Origin: Heloderma charlesbogerti
Taxonomy: Eukaryota > Chordata > Lepidosauria > Squamata > Helodermatidae
Direction: 5' to 3'
DNA: 64,000 nt
Assembly: GCA_026122225.1 (NCBI GenBank)
Contig: JANEZZ010001951.1
Location: 434,001-498,000, forward strand
Under the pieces are notes generated by a model. The model ran no database searches. It saw only the letters and a program-made list of their open reading frames with translations, and was not told where the DNA came from. This document shows positions 44,720 through 57,035 of this stretch, piece by piece. Each line of letters opens with the position of its first letter. Within the stretch, counting starts at the first letter, position 1. The position numbers and the translations under genes were made by a program.

Positions 44720-46100
44720 CTGGTTGAATTCCAACAGACAGGTTTGTAGGTCTAGAATTATGGAAGACTAACAGCCCTTCGAATAGATGAGATAATTTCT
44801 CAAAATGTATCAATTGTATACCATTTGCACAAGAAACGTGGGGATCATCAAGAAAGAACCTTTGGGTAAAACTAATCTATCACCAGTCTGCTGGACCTTC
44901 CCTACCAGTGTGCAGGTCAGGTCAGGCCAGGAAACAGAGATAGGGTTGATGGGTGTCACTTGGTTTCCAGATAAAGGAGGGCACTGACAATTGCCAGCCC
45001 AAATCTGCCTGCATTATGTCAGTGATTCCCAAATGATGGATTAGAACTCTGAACTGGGTAGCCTCTGCAACCTATGACTAGCGATCAGCACAGTAAAACC
45101 AGGTGAAATAATGGCAGGTAATTTCAGGGTCAGAGAGTGGCACTTGCAGATCTGCTCTGAACCCCCCCCCCCCACGCCGCCCCAAAGGACATAGGGTCCC
45201 ATTGGTAAAATAAACAGAACCAGGGAATTTCAGAAGGATCAGGAATTTGAGGGAAAGATTTTAGGAGTCTTCCCGTTTTTCTTTTTTGGGTGCCATCAGG
45301 AAATAAGAACAGGCATCAGACATTATGGTTCTATTATTTATGTTCTGGACTGGAGAAAATGATTGTTTTGCTGGATGTCAGGTAGACACTCTGCCATACC
45401 TCTTCAACTTGCCCAGATTCATATATTCACCCACCTCCCAACAGTTCTATGTGCAGATGCTAAGCATATTAAGACATAGGGTTGGTGTTTTTTCAGGAAG
45501 CAAGGGACGCCATTAATCTTCCCTTTCTGGCACCACTTGGTGCTTTCAGTCAACACAAGCTAACCTGTGCTGCATTAGAGCCACCTTTGCTGAACTGATT
45601 AAGAAAGGATTGAGGACAGACTGGCATGCAGTCCCTAGGCCCAAACAAAAATACACCCAGAAACTGGATAGGCAGATCTGCTAGCCAATTGACTCCCTGT
45701 GACTGTATCTTACCTGCCATTTTGAGAGTTGTGGCTGCATAGGATCTACGTGGCTGGTACTGCAGATGTGGTAGTGAGTTGGATGGACAGATGAGCTTAA
45801 TAGCAAGGATACCCTTAGAGGAGTGGACTGGGGCAGCCAGAAACATGTCCACATGCTAGCTGCTCCATGTGACAAACTATTCATGGGCATCTGCTTGCCA
45901 TGCAGACCAGCTCTTCTTGTGTTGTTTTGTCTCCACATCACCAACAGCCATTCCTGCTGGCAGCTGTGGTGTGAGGGTGTGGAAACACACACGCCATGAG
46001 TGTCAATCCACAAAGTGAGTTTGTACCCATAAATGGCTCATAGCATGGAATGGTGCTGAATAGTCTTGAAACAGTATATCACAAATAGGATCTGCAATAA
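44720..46100. other. Intron 1 stretch, no clear feature
   Basis: A poly-C run at 45163-45172; otherwise no repeat or exon recognised. Confidence 0.35.
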
Positions 46101-46104
46101 AATG

Positions 46105-46330
46105 TTGCAGTGTGGAGTGCTCCTGTTCAGGGTTCTAGCCAGTCCTTTACCAACACACTCCATTCCATTCCCCTTCCCACCTGGTTTTCTTCCCCACCCC
46201 ACCAACAGTCAGTCAGCTTTCTGTGGCTACTGAGCATGATCAATCCGCACTGGGCTGGATTTGGGTTCCCCACCACCACCTTAGATACTTAGGTTTGTCC
46301 TTCTGCAAACCTTGGGTTTTTCCTGAGCCT
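46105..46330 (-). repeat. Family G repeat, inverted copy
   Basis: GTGGAGTGCTCCTGTTCAGG and ACTCCATTCCATTCCCCTTC are the reverse complement of the right part of 55085-55445. Confidence 0.6.
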
Positions 46331-47055
46331 GTTGATACCTCTCTCTTGTGTGTAGATGGTGCCGTTCTGGCTACGCAAGGACCCATGCTTGGAGAAAGAG
46401 TTTGCTATTAGTATATATGATTCACTTATAAAGACCCTACAGGTTCAGTGCCATTTCTGTTGCTCTTACCTATGGGCCTTTTAAAGAATTTTTTAGAGAT
46501 TCCATGCCAATTTTGTTCTTTTTTGAAAGTACATTTCTACTTTCAGACATAAATTCTGAAAATATGACGACGGTATGTATTAAAATGGTCCAGCAGCAGA
46601 AGAACGGCATTCCTGTGACTGCAAATTATACAGAAATAGTTTCCATTATGCTGAACTACAATGTACAATTCATTACAGGCCCATTCATAGGTGTCAAGCC
46701 ACACACCCCTAGTTTAAGTGCTGAGTGTATAGAGTTAATATTCTACATGGAAACATCGATTTAGAAGCGATACAGAGGATGACGGTTAAAGGCACATCAC
46801 ATATCTTTTTTAGAGATGTTCTGCCTGTTTAACTCTCAGATCTATACAAATATTTCTTACCTATGGAACTATGGATTGATTGCCTCCTCTGGTAATCACC
46901 CCATGACATAACAAATTGAGTTACAGACAGGGCAACTGATTCTCATTTCAGTTCACTGCTTTATCTCCAGGAAGCTCCTGGGCTCAATTTCTCTCCAGGA
47001 TATATAGATTATGAACACCGGTGTGATTTATAAGGTCATAGAAATCATAGAAATA

Positions 47056-47236
47056 TAGGAAGTTGCTTTATACCAAGTCAGATCATTGTACCATCTAGCT
47101 CAGTAATGTCTATTCTGACTGGCAGTGGCTCTCCAGGGTTTCAGACAGTTTCCCAGCACTACTTGGAGATGACAGGGATTGAACCTGGGCCCTTTTGCAT
47201 GCAAAGCATGTGCTCTACCACTGAACTATGCCCCCC
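47056..47236 (-). repeat. tRNA-derived SINE
   Basis: The minus strand begins CATAGTTCAGTGGTAGAGCA, a tRNA-Ala-like A-box head, followed by GCATGCAAAAGGGCCCAGGT and TTCAATCCCTG (B box-like). The tail side is GCTGAGCTAGATGG. Confidence 0.75.
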
Positions 47237-47499
47237 TTGCGCACTTGAGGCTTAGATAACAGCAGCTACAATACGTTCAAATGGATCTGGGTCCAGCACA
47301 AATAAGAGAGCACCTCCAAACTTTGAGAAGAGGGTCAGCGGTAGTATCTGACTATGCTGCAAGTAGAGGTTATTTCAGCCACAGCATATCTAGCACCAGT
47401 TCCAGAAGGGAATTGCTTAGTGCAGAAAGCAACTAAAGGGGATGGAATCTATGGTTATTCTTGATTTCTGGTTGAAGTCTGTCTCTCACTGTTCTGTAT

Positions 47500-47743
47500 A
47501 ATGATAAAATTATGTAACATTCTTGTGTATAAAATGATCCATGGTGCGGAGAAAGTGGAGAGGGAGACTTTTTCTCCCTCTCATAATACTAGAACCATGG
47601 TTTTGAATAGAGGCTAAATAATGGGAGATTATGGACAGATAAAAGGAAGGACTTCTTTACAAAGCGCATAGTTAAACTATGGAATTCTCTACCACAAGAT
47701 GTAGTGATGGTTGCCAGCCTGGAAGGCTGTAAAAGAGGATTAG
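47500..47743 (+). mobile_element. CR1-like LINE, left portion (interrupted)
   Basis: Sense-strand residues KRKDFFTKRIVKLWNSLP and VMVASLEGCKRGL correspond to the end of CR1-clade ORF2; broken by stops at 47580-47610 and then by the Bov-B insertion. Confidence 0.8.
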
Positions 47744-47955
47744 TCTACTTCGACCCTGATGCTGGGAAAGATTGAAGGCAAAAGGAGAAGGGGACGGCAG
47801 AGGATGAGATGACTAGATAGCATCACTGATGCAATGAATATGAATTTGAGCACACTCCGGGAAAGAACGGAGGACAGGAAGGCCTGGCATGCTATGGTCC
47901 ATGGGGTCACGAAGAGTCGGACATGACTTAATGACTGAACAACAACAACAACAAC
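47744..47955 (+). mobile_element. Bov-B (RTE) LINE 3' end, nested
   Basis: CGACCCTGATGCTGGGAAAG, GGAGAAGGGGACGGCAGAGG, GATGAGATGACTAGATAGCA and GTCACGAAGAGTCGGACATG are hallmark Bov-B 3' sequence, ending in an (AAC)n tail at 47938-47955. It is 5' truncated and inserted into a CR1-like element. Confidence 0.9.
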
Positions 47956-48172
47956 GCCATCAAAGGCTACTAGTCATAATGGCTATATATGACCTCCAAT
48001 ATCAGAGGAAGTATGACAGTGAATACTAGCTGCTAGAGAACATAAGCAGGGGGTACTATTGTGCTCATGCCCTGCTTGTGGGCTTCCCATGGGCATCTGG
48101 CTGGCCACTATAGGATCAGAACGCTGGACTAGATAGGCTGGTCCGATCCAACAGGGCTCTTCTTATGTACTA
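47956..48172 (+). mobile_element. CR1-like LINE, right portion (3' UTR)
   Basis: ATCAAAGGCTACTAGTCATA resumes the CR1-like element after the Bov-B; it continues to CAACAGGGCTCTTCTTATGT, its 3' end. Confidence 0.85.
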
Positions 48173-48742
48173 TACTCATATCCTACCTGTAAGCAGCTGG
48201 GTAAGTCTGTCTGGCAAAGGGCTCCAAGCTGATCTGAGTGAACATGATATTGTTCAAGAGCGCTTGACATCAATGCAGCTGAACACTTGCAAAAGTAACA
48301 AAGACCCAGAGTGACATCAGAAGGCCTGAAATAACTGATCAGGTTTTTATTGGCTTTAGGGACATCCTTGGCAAGAATAGTATGAAAAATATAGTATAGG
48401 TCCTGCAGGAGCCATGTATATCTTAACTAGTAAGTTCCCAAATCTAAGCAGTGTTGAATAGGCATGGTATGTTGAACTACCTGACAGCAAGGGTAGTTTA
48501 CTGTTGAAAAATTGAGCAGTTATTGTGAAATAATTGTGGGTGATCCCTTTATTATGACAAAGGTTCTTTGTTTCAGCATTGCAGATTTCAACAAGCATGA
48601 GATCTTCTACAGGCAGGACAAGCAGACAGAACAGAGGCAAAAGAGGTGGACAGAAGAGTAGATTCAACACTTATGGCCTGCTGTAAGAGTAAGCAAGAGC
48701 TTGAACATATGCAAGGCAGTCAGGTCCTTGGTGTGCATGTGT

Positions 48743-48866
48743 ACCAGCATTCCCCAACCTGCTGCCTTCCAACTGGGTTAGACTACAGCTCCCATCAGCC
48801 CTGCCCGCATGGCCAATAGTCAGGGATGATGGGAGTAGGAGGCCCCAGGTTCACCATTCCTGCAAT
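48743..48866. mobile_element. Family A element, diverged
   Basis: AGCATTCCCCAACCTGCTGC, AGACTACAGCTCCCATCAGC, GGGATGATGGGAGTAGGAGG. Confidence 0.7.
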
Positions 48867-49392
48867 ATGACCTGGGGATGGATAGCCACATTGCCTTCAC
48901 AGGTGGGTACTTCGCAATCTCTGTGGAGAAATACAACTGCAGGAAATCAGTCCCCATAACCAACATCACTTGTGGCACCAGTGCACAGATAGCGCACTTG
49001 GGAACAGCTTGGATGGTGGTGAGAAGGTTTCTTTCTCAGCTCACCACAAAGACAGTCCAACCCAGCCACCATGGCTTCAGTCTGTGAAGCAGCAGAACGC
49101 CTCATGCACCTTTCAAGATGCAGTGGTGACTTGGGGGGACTTGCCACATTTCATCTGTCCAAGTTGAGCCAGCTAAATGCAAAGGTCTGATTGCCAGCCC
49201 ACCTTGGAAAAAGAAAGGGCACAGTGACCTAGAAGGCCATGGGCCTTTCTCTGTCCCTGTGTTCAGATGGCCCACCTCCACAATAGACTGAGCAAGGGGA
49301 GAAGGGAGGGGAGGAAAATATACTTGCCAAATATTGGCAGGTTTCAGCTCCCAGCTTTGGATTCTTGGTCAGGCTGGGTGATTGCAAGCACT

Positions 49393-49540
49393 AGACCAGG
49401 GATGGGAATGCGTGGACCTACAAATGTTGTTGGGCTGCAACTCCCATCAACCCTCACCATTGGCTATGCTGCATAAGGCTTACGGGAGATGCAGTCCAAC
49501 AACATCTGGAAGGCCATATGTCCTCCACTCCTGGATTAGA
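49393..49540. mobile_element. Family A element, diverged
   Basis: GTTGTTGGGCTGCAACTCCC and GAGATGCAGTCCAACAACAT. Confidence 0.7.
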
Positions 49541-49904
49541 ATGGTAAGGAATGGTTACTTGACCTAGGCCTAATGAATAGGGCATGAGAGATAAACACAG
49601 TAAATAGAAAGATTCAGGGAGAAAGCTAGGCTGCAATCTTTCTCCCAGGTGTGCTAGTGTTCCATGTGCAGGTAATTTTTTTTAATGTGGGGGTAGACAA
49701 CACTCAAACACATAGCTCCCTTGTCTGCATTCTAAAGCAGTCACATGTGCTTTTTTTGAAGATTTGGAATTGGCTCTTATTATTGTGGTACGGCTGAATG
49801 TGCCGTGAAAGGAAGAGAAGAGCAAGCTGGGATTCATCCATATGTGAAAAAGATCAAATACAAAAGAGAGAGGGAGAAAGGGGCGGGGAGGGGAAGCTGT
49901 CTAT

Positions 49905-50028
49905 AGCAGCCTTCCCAAACCAGGCGCCCTCCAGATGCATTGGACTACAACTCCCATCCTCCTGGGAGGATGCTGGGAGTTGTAGTCCAATACATCTGGA
50001 AAGCCTCAGGTTGAGGAAGGCCGGTCAA
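49905..50028. mobile_element. Family A element, near-perfect hairpin
   Basis: GGACTACAACTCCCATCCTC, TGGGAGTTGTAGTCCAATAC; the centre is TCCTGGGAGGA, so almost the whole element folds on itself. Confidence 0.85.
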
Positions 50029-50029
50029 T

Positions 50030-50660
50030 AGCCAATCATAATTCGAATAGGGCTTTTCGGCTACCCCCCTCTCTTTCCCCATCTGTCCCTCTTATGCAGT
50101 AGCGCAACAGAAAAAATAAAATAAAATAGTATAATGGATCCAAATGGTAATCCAGGATGAAAGCAATTCAAAAGCCATTTCTGTGGAAACAGAATAACTG
50201 CCATCCCAGTGTGGAAAACAACATGGCAACTCACATTATCCTAAATTTAGTAGGAAGACCAGTATCAGACATGATGAACACATGCCAGGTCATAATCTTT
50301 TTTACCTAAGATGCTCTGAATGTTTATTAACAGTACAGCTTGCACTTGGTACAATTTAGCTTTTGAAGAGACAGGGACAAAAACCCATTTCAGGAGATTG
50401 TTTCATATCCCTTTTGAATGCCAAGGAACAAAACTATTATGCACCAGCCCAACCAAGCTTTCCTTAGCATCCCAAGTGATTCTTCTTAGTCAGGGAAATG
50501 CAAATGGGAAAAGCTTTATGCTCCCAGATTAGGAAGGATATGTCTAGAATTATCCCTGACAAAGGAGATTCTTGAAAGAAATTCCATCTTCCCACCCCAT
50601 TAGCCAGTAGAAAAGTCACCATTTTCTATACTGTATAACTGAGACTAGCTCCCTATGCAT
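50030..50660. other. Intron 1 stretch, no clear feature
   Basis: Unique-looking sequence with no recognised repeat. Confidence 0.35.
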
Positions 50661-50667
50661 TCTGCCT

Positions 50668-50760
50668 AATTAACAGCACAGTCCTATACATTTTGCTCAG
50701 AAGGAAGTCCACTGAATTCAATGGCACTTACTTCCAGTTAGGTATCCTGTGCATCTGTCT
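50668..50760. mobile_element. Family B element
   Basis: ACAGCACAGTCCTATACATT, GAAGTCCACTGAATTCAATG, CACTTACTTCCAGTTAGG. Confidence 0.65.
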
Positions 50761-51029
50761 GAAACCTTGCATACTCTTACACCAACATATGGATCTCCCT
50801 TTCTGCTTAGACTGACTTTTGATGGCTACAATCATCAGCAAGCAGGGCTGGGTTTTAATACCTGTATTTTTGCATAGCCTGATAAGATCTTAATTCGAAT
50901 TCTAACAGGGAAGTGTGGAAAACGGCCTTCCAGTAGTTATCATAATATTGCTTTCTCTGGTCAGTAATGGGAATAGTTACCATGGGACAAAAGCCAAGAT
51001 TTCTGCTTCATACAAAGCTGCCTATTTTG

Positions 51030-51370
51030 TGCGCATGGCAAACGCTTCCTGAAGATTCCGCAGACCCCTTCACATGACTGCCCCCATGGTCACATGACTC
51101 CTCGGCCTTGCCCCTGATATCCACGTGTTAAGCACGGACATCTGAAACAGAGAAGCCTACACATGTAGACTTCTATGCTTGTAGGCTTCCATTGGTGCTG
51201 GAACCTGATCACACAGAGGACTACATGCATAAGCTTTCTCTTCTCAGATGTCCATGCTCATTGTGTGGATGTTGGGGGCAGGGCTGGGGAGCCACACAAC
51301 CTTGGATATGGGGCCAGTGGCACAGCCTGCTGCTCCTTTAATCGCAAGGAGCCTCTTCACACAAGTAATG
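51030..51370. repeat. Palindromic repeat, about 340 bp
   Basis: GGACATCTGAAACAGAGAAG pairs with CTTTCTCTTCTCAGATGTCC, and CGGCCTTGCCCCTGATATC loosely with GGGGGCAGGGCTGGGG. Confidence 0.5.
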
Positions 51371-51379
51371 CATGAAAAG

Positions 51380-52195
51380 GGGCTTGTATGAGGAAATTCT
51401 GTGGTGCTTAGAACTCCTTCTCTCGTTCTTCCATCCCAGCTCACAAACTCAAATTCCCAACTCAAATCTCAAATGCTTATCATTTAGCCAAAGGCTGTCA
51501 CCAGTCATTACCATAAAAAGTGGGATAGCCTGTTCAGATATAATTACAATACAGCCAAACATAATCCTTTACTATGTCCAATATATATTCAGTATCTCTT
51601 ATAACATATTATGGAGAGGACTAATGAAAAAATCAAGACACAAAATTTATTGAATACATAAAAACTAAAGGAACCCAAATAATTCCAAATATCTCCAGCA
51701 AGACATATTAGGAAACATACCTCTGATGTCAGAAGTATTAGCAAAAGAAAGCTCTGTCCATTTGTGATTGACACAACTATTAAATGTCCTCTATCCTCCT
51801 TCATTATTCCAAATCATACTGGCAATAAATCACATGAAATTCAATCCATTCCTTTTTTAATAGATAGAACTGCAACTAAAATAAGAACTAGCCAAATCAA
51901 GTATAATCCTATGTGTCTGATTTGTCAGCAAAAAGACCAATACATCGTCACCTACCAAATCCCTTTTGGTTCCCAACCACTTTGTTATAAACATCTGTCT
52001 AGTGGAACTATATAAACTACACAGCAACCCTCATCTCCAACTGAAACGAAGCCTAGGTATTGTATTTGCTGGCATTCATCCCCTGCCTCCGCATCTTCCT
52101 CCCCATCTTCCCTTTGTCCTGTCCGCAAACTACTGGTCATTGTCTAGATTTGGATGTGAGCTCTTCAGGGCAGGAAACTGACTTTTGCTTATGCT
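51380..52195. other. Intron 1 stretch, no clear feature
   Basis: A/T-rich; a 83-codon frame at 51764-52015 has no recognised homology. Confidence 0.35.
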
Positions 52196-52202
52196 ATTCT
52201 GT

Positions 52203-52380
52203 AAGAACAGAAGAACCATGCTGGATCAAACCAAAGGCCTATCTAGTCCAGCATTCTGTTACCACAATGGCCAACAAGATGCCCATGAGAAGCCCACCAG
52301 AAGGTCATGAACACAATTACAGCACTCTCCTGCTCATGTTCTCCAGTAACTGATGGTCACAGTGCTGGAGCTATGTAAAC
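52203..52380 (-). repeat. CR1-like 3' UTR fragment
   Basis: CCATGCTGGATCAAACCAAA, CTAGTCCAGCATTCTGTTAC, then AGCACTCTCCTGCTCATG. Confidence 0.75.
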
Positions 52381-52525
52381 GAAACAACAGCAACAAGACA
52401 TGTGTGCCTCCTGCCATCTTACCTAGCTAGCTGGTGCTGCTCAATGGTGAAGAGCATAGGCTATGAGATAAACACCCCATTTAGACCACAATTCAACCAT
52501 GAATTCACTGGATATACCCTTATGC

Positions 52526-52582
52526 AAAAAAAGGAAAGAAAGAAAAGAAAAGAAAAGAAAAGAAAAGAAAAGAAGAGAGAGT
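52526..52582. repeat. (AAAAG)n microsatellite
   Basis: A GAAAAGAAAAGAAAAG run with A-rich lead, about 57 bp. Confidence 0.95.
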
Positions 52583-53037
52583 GAGGCCAGCCTCAAACAG
52601 GTGCCAAGGGAAAATATATTGACTTGCCCAAAGCGTTTTAAGAAAATCTTCACTGGAGCAACAACTGCAAGTTCTTGTATGGTGCAAGCATTTTCTTGCT
52701 ACAGAAAAACTTGCAGTAATCACCCCTGACTAAGATTTTATCAAAACACCTTGGGCAACTGCATAAATCCTTCCTTGGCACCTGTTCGAGGTTTATCTCC
52801 TCTCTTCACTTATTGGTTATTTTGGAGCTGTCCTATTTTTTCTTTTTGCCTTACAGAAGCCACAGTCTCTTAGTTTCAACCTTGCCTTCCCACCTATCAA
52901 ATATATGTGGGTAATAATATGGGCCTATCTTACAAGTTATTGGAAGGATAACTGAGAATATGTGACAGTCTTTGAGCAGGGGAAGGGGCTCCAACCTACG
53001 AAGCACACCGTGGTGGAGCTTGGAGTGCCTAAAAGGG

Positions 53038-53150
53038 CCTTCTTCAACCTGGTGCCCTCCAGATGTGCTGAACTACGACAGCCAACATCCATGCTGACTG
53101 GGGGTGATGGGTGTTATACTCCAACACATCTGGACCTGGATGGTCTAGAA
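53038..53150. mobile_element. Family A element, diverged
   Basis: CCTGGTGCCCTCCAGATGTG, then GGGTGTTATACTCCAACACA. Confidence 0.7.
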
Positions 53151-53659
53151 AATGTTGGTGTTCAGCAAGCCAGTGGGTAGAGACAAGTTCTTTTTCATCA
53201 GGCTACCCGCACATTTCCCTTTCAAAACCCCAGCAGGTGTGTCTGGAAAGATCCCATTCCTCCACCTAACCACAGCAAAACAGAATAGACAGACACAACC
53301 CCTCCACTCTTACCCCCATTTTGATTTGCTGTCAGTGCAAGTCTAGTCTACCGTATCAAAACCCTGAGCTGCCAGCAAACTTTAGGCTCATAGACAAAAT
53401 GCATAAATCACTGGCAACAGTTGATGAGGACTGAAGAAGAGAGTGCTACATGTGCAGTTAAACTGATGTGTACTAGTGCCAACAATAAAACTCGCAAGAG
53501 AAATAGATTTTTACACTTAAAATATACTATGAAAATAGAGACTAATCACCAGACAGGTAATTCTGAAGATGAGACTAAACACCGTCTGACAGTTTTTGTA
53601 CAGGTATTTACAGCCAGTTCCAGGGAAAGGTCTTTACTTGAGTCAGGGGCTTGTTTTAA

Positions 53660-53797
53660 TCAGATAAGCAGCTTTCCTTGACCTGGTGCCCTCCAGATTT
53701 ATTGCAATACAGCTCCCATCATCCCTGTCTGGGGACAATGGGACCTGTAATCCAACACATCTGAAGGGCACCAGGTTGGGGAAGGTTAGAATAAGAT
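53660..53797. mobile_element. Family A element, diverged
   Basis: ACCTGGTGCCCTCCAGATTT, ATACAGCTCCCATCATCCC, TAATCCAACACATCTGAAGG, ACCAGGTTGGGGAAGG. Confidence 0.75.
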
Positions 53798-53946
53798 GAT
53801 TATTCCAACCTATATATATAGCTGCAGACCAGTTAGCTAAACTGTGGAAGGAAATGAACAAAGAAACCTTCCCATCATTAGAAAAAAAGAAGACATCACA
53901 ATTTCCTCATATTTTGGCTTTCCACCTCCTGAAACACAACCATCAC

Positions 53947-54255
53947 TAGCCCTATTCAGGAGTTCCCAAAGCCTGGTGATTAAACACATGAGGAGGGGAG
54001 CATGCTAGCCCTGCCCTCTCCATCATCACTCTCATCGCCCTCTGTAGAGGGTGTCTTAGTAAAGAGGAGTCTGTCTGTGGTGGCAGTGTTCAGGATGGCA
54101 TGGAGAGACCCCATGGACAGAGAAGGCTCTCCTCTTCACAAGGTCACCCTCCACGTGTAGAGGGTGATGAGAGGGATGATAGAAGGGACGGGGCTAGCAT
54201 GCTCCCCTCTGCACGTATTTAATCACTAGGCTTCTAGAATGCCTGAATAAGGCTA
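53947..54255. mobile_element. 309-bp MITE-like element with long TIRs (family H)
   Basis: Left end TAGCCCTATTCAGGAGTTCC and right end GAATGCCTGAATAAGGCTA are complementary, and the pairing continues through CCTGGTGATTAAA/TTTAATCACTAGG and GGGGAGCATGCTAGCCC/GGGCTAGCATGCTCCCC. No coding capacity. Confidence 0.8.
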
Positions 54256-54614
54256 CTGTCTTATTGAGCTCGTAGATGGAATTCCGGACGTACCACTTTG
54301 GACTCTAGGTGGGGAGCTCCTATTTTTGAATGCTCCCCCATGCAAAAAACTAACATATCCTTCAACAGGGAAATTATTTAGCATAGTTCTCTCTATACTA
54401 ATTTTACTGCATGCATTAATTTGCCTGCAGTCCAGATGTCCATCTCCTCGTGAGCCCCTTTCAGATGTTATTCAGAGAACACACAGAAAGGAAGCACGGC
54501 CACATGTTATGCCCCCCCCAACTTACTTACCACCACCACCCAGCTCTACATTTGACCTCCCCACTGGATTGCGCAGGGTTCCCAGTTGTGTGAATGAGCC
54601 AATGTAAATGCAGG

Positions 54615-54654
54615 TATTATTATTATTATTATTACTCCTCCTCCTCCTCCTCCT
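54615..54654. repeat. Compound (ATT)n(CTC)n microsatellite
   Basis: About seven ATT units followed by six CTC units without interruption. Confidence 0.95.
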
Positions 54655-55084
54655 TAAATTTATGCATTGTTTCCCACTGCAAAAAGCAGTCTCATACACA
54701 ATACAGAAATCCATGATTAACGTAACAGGAACCCCCCCCCCCCCGATCAGTATGAACCATAATCAGCACAATAATACAAATAAAAATAAGTACCGTAAAA
54801 ACATAATCTAAAAACAATACAAAATGAAAAATGTTCATCCACAAATACACAAAAATCTCCCCTGGCTCACAGGCTAGAATGAACATCACAAAAGCTGCCC
54901 ACAACCATCAGGCCATAACTCAAGTCCAAACGCCTGGGAAAAGAAGGCTATGTTCCCTCTTCGGACTTTCTGCTGAATACACCGAGGTCAGGAGTGAGGC
55001 CAGTGCGGACAGCAATATCAGGAATTGCACCAGCGTGCCTGGCCTTACCTTCCCCTACACATGTTCTGACTGTGTGGAGGAATA

Positions 55085-55445
55085 ATTTCTGGAGGGGGCT
55101 AGTCTACCACCTCATTCTGCATCTGAGTGCTGATCCTTATGTAGCAAAGAGGGCACCATCCACACACAAGAGTGGGGTATCAACAGGCTTGGGGGATCCC
55201 GAGGTTTGCAGAAATACAAAAAAATCTTTAGGTCAGGGAATCTTTAGATCAGGGGGAAAATCCCGCTGGGGACATATCCAAATACAGCCCGATGAAAACT
55301 GAGCATGCTCTGTGGCCACAGAATTCTGCCTGACTGCTAGGGGCAGGGGAATTGGAATGGAACAACCGGGATGGGGCGGGGTGGGGGATGGAATGGAATG
55401 ATTGGCTGGCTGGAACCCTGAAGAGGAGCACTCCACTTGTACTTT
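55085..55445 (+). repeat. Family G repeat
   Basis: GGGTATCAACAGGCTTGGGG, CCGAGGTTTGCAGAAATAC, ACTGAGCATGCTCTGTGGCC and AAGAGGAGCACTCCACTTGT; the fullest copy of three. Confidence 0.6.
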
Positions 55446-55513
55446 TTGTCACAGGTCCCACTTGTGGTTCTTTTTTCAGACTGCTACAGCTCTGCCAATG
55501 ATAATAATGATAG

Positions 55514-56011
55514 TAAGGGTGCAATCCTATGCATGTTTAGACAGAAGAAAGTCCTGCAACTCACAGCATTCCCCAGCCAGCATAGCATAGGACTGCGCCC
55601 TGGAGGAAGCAATCCTATGGCCACTAGTCAGCGGCTAGATGGCCATAGGATATCTGGTTTTCTGGGAATCAACCTTCCCCCCACTTCTGCACTGCCTTGG
55701 AGGCAGTGCGGAACAGCCCGTGCTCCATGGTCGTGAGAGGAGCACAGAGCGGCCGAAATGGGGCGTATCTGGGGGCGTTCCGGGGCAGGGAGGGTGGAAA
55801 TGCCTGTACGACACATGTGTCATACAGCAGCCTCCTCCCCCGCTCTGTCCTCCTGCGGCTAGACAGCCGCAATCAGCTGTCTAGCCAAAAATGCAGGGCA
55901 GGAGAAGCGCGGAGGGAACAATCCCCTCCGTGCTTCTCCTGCTCTACATTGGATAGGCGGTCGCCTCCGAGTTCGGAGGCGGCAATCTATCTGAATAGGA
56001 TTGCGCCCTAA
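55514..56011. mobile_element. 498-bp element with TIRs related to family B
   Basis: The left end GTAAGGGTGCAATCCTATGC and right end AATAGGATTGCGCCCTAAG are inverted repeats. GCAATCCTATGG also occurs at 55609. Internally GGCAGGAGAAGCGCGGAGGG (55907) pairs with CCCTCCGTGCTTCTCCTGCT (55924). It is GC-rich, with chance frames only. Confidence 0.7.
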
Positions 56012-56451
56012 GTGGCTTAAGAGCTGGGTCAGGACTATTTCACATTCAGTATTTTTTCCTACAAGGTAAAAGAAAAAAGGCAAACACCATAAGGGGCGAA
56101 AATCATGCCACTGTTTATTTTGCCATGCAGATGTGTTAGGCAGACGCCACACATTCCCACTTCCAAAAACGCATACACATGCCAGAAAAGGCACTTCCCA
56201 CATGATAATGTCCCATGTAGAGAAAATAGATATGATGCAGCCCTCAGACATATGCAATTACAGTTTCAGGGCTAGAGACGGGACCACAGTCTTCTGCTGA
56301 AACACTCATCTCTGGGTTAAAATGAACCCCCCTTAAAAGTACGTTTTCCTGCCAGATCTGAGAGTTTTTTTTCTTTTTAAAGTTGTCTAATATATTGATT
56401 GGACAAGTGAGAAATTTCAAGTTTAGATACAATTTAAACGTTTCACTATTT

Positions 56452-56527
56452 AGACTGCAATCCAATACACTTATATGTTCTAAGTAGACATGTATAGGAC
56501 TGCACATGCATAGGACTGCACTGTTAG
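56452..56527. mobile_element. Family B element
   Basis: AGACTGCAATCCAATACACT, AAGTAGACATGTATAGGACT, CATAGGACTGCACTG; the right end is duplicated. Confidence 0.65.
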
Positions 56528-57035
56528 TCCTGAAACTATAATACAAACCAAAAATGAGCAGAAAAGAACGGCCTCATCTCTATCGTAGAGTTGTCTAAAG
56601 TGATCTACATATTCAGCCATACACAAAATCAGAGGAAAAACAGCGAGGAGGCGGAATTATAGAGCGGAGAGGATTTGAAACTCATTCATCCGACTTGTGA
56701 TACCGTCTAAATTCACTGGATCAGAACATTCCTGCAGGTTCATTAAGCCTAGAAAGACCAGCAGCGAAATTAAACATTGTTCTGAAACCCGACGGGGTTC
56801 TACCCAGCCGGTTCCTTTTTAGGCAAAGGCAGAGCAGAACTAAGCAATCTGCAGATCTCCCCAAGGAAACCTGGCTCTCAGAAGCTTCACCTCCACGCGA
56901 GGCAATCGCTGTGGGGATGCCGCGCATTCGAACAGCGAACATTCAAGATTAAGTGCCTGTTTAAACCTGTTGCTCGCTACGCAACTCTGAACATTGGGCA
57001 CTGCAGAAAACACCTAGGGACAGAGACTAAACACC

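Noticed and set aside
51764..52015. 83-codon frame with Cys-rich part (MCLICQQKD)
   Set aside because: Too short, no zinc-finger spacing that fits a known family, and no splice sites in phase.
55401..56011. Several overlapping frames of 80-104 codons
   Set aside because: They are created by the GC-rich palindromic element at 55514-56011 and have no homology I recognise.
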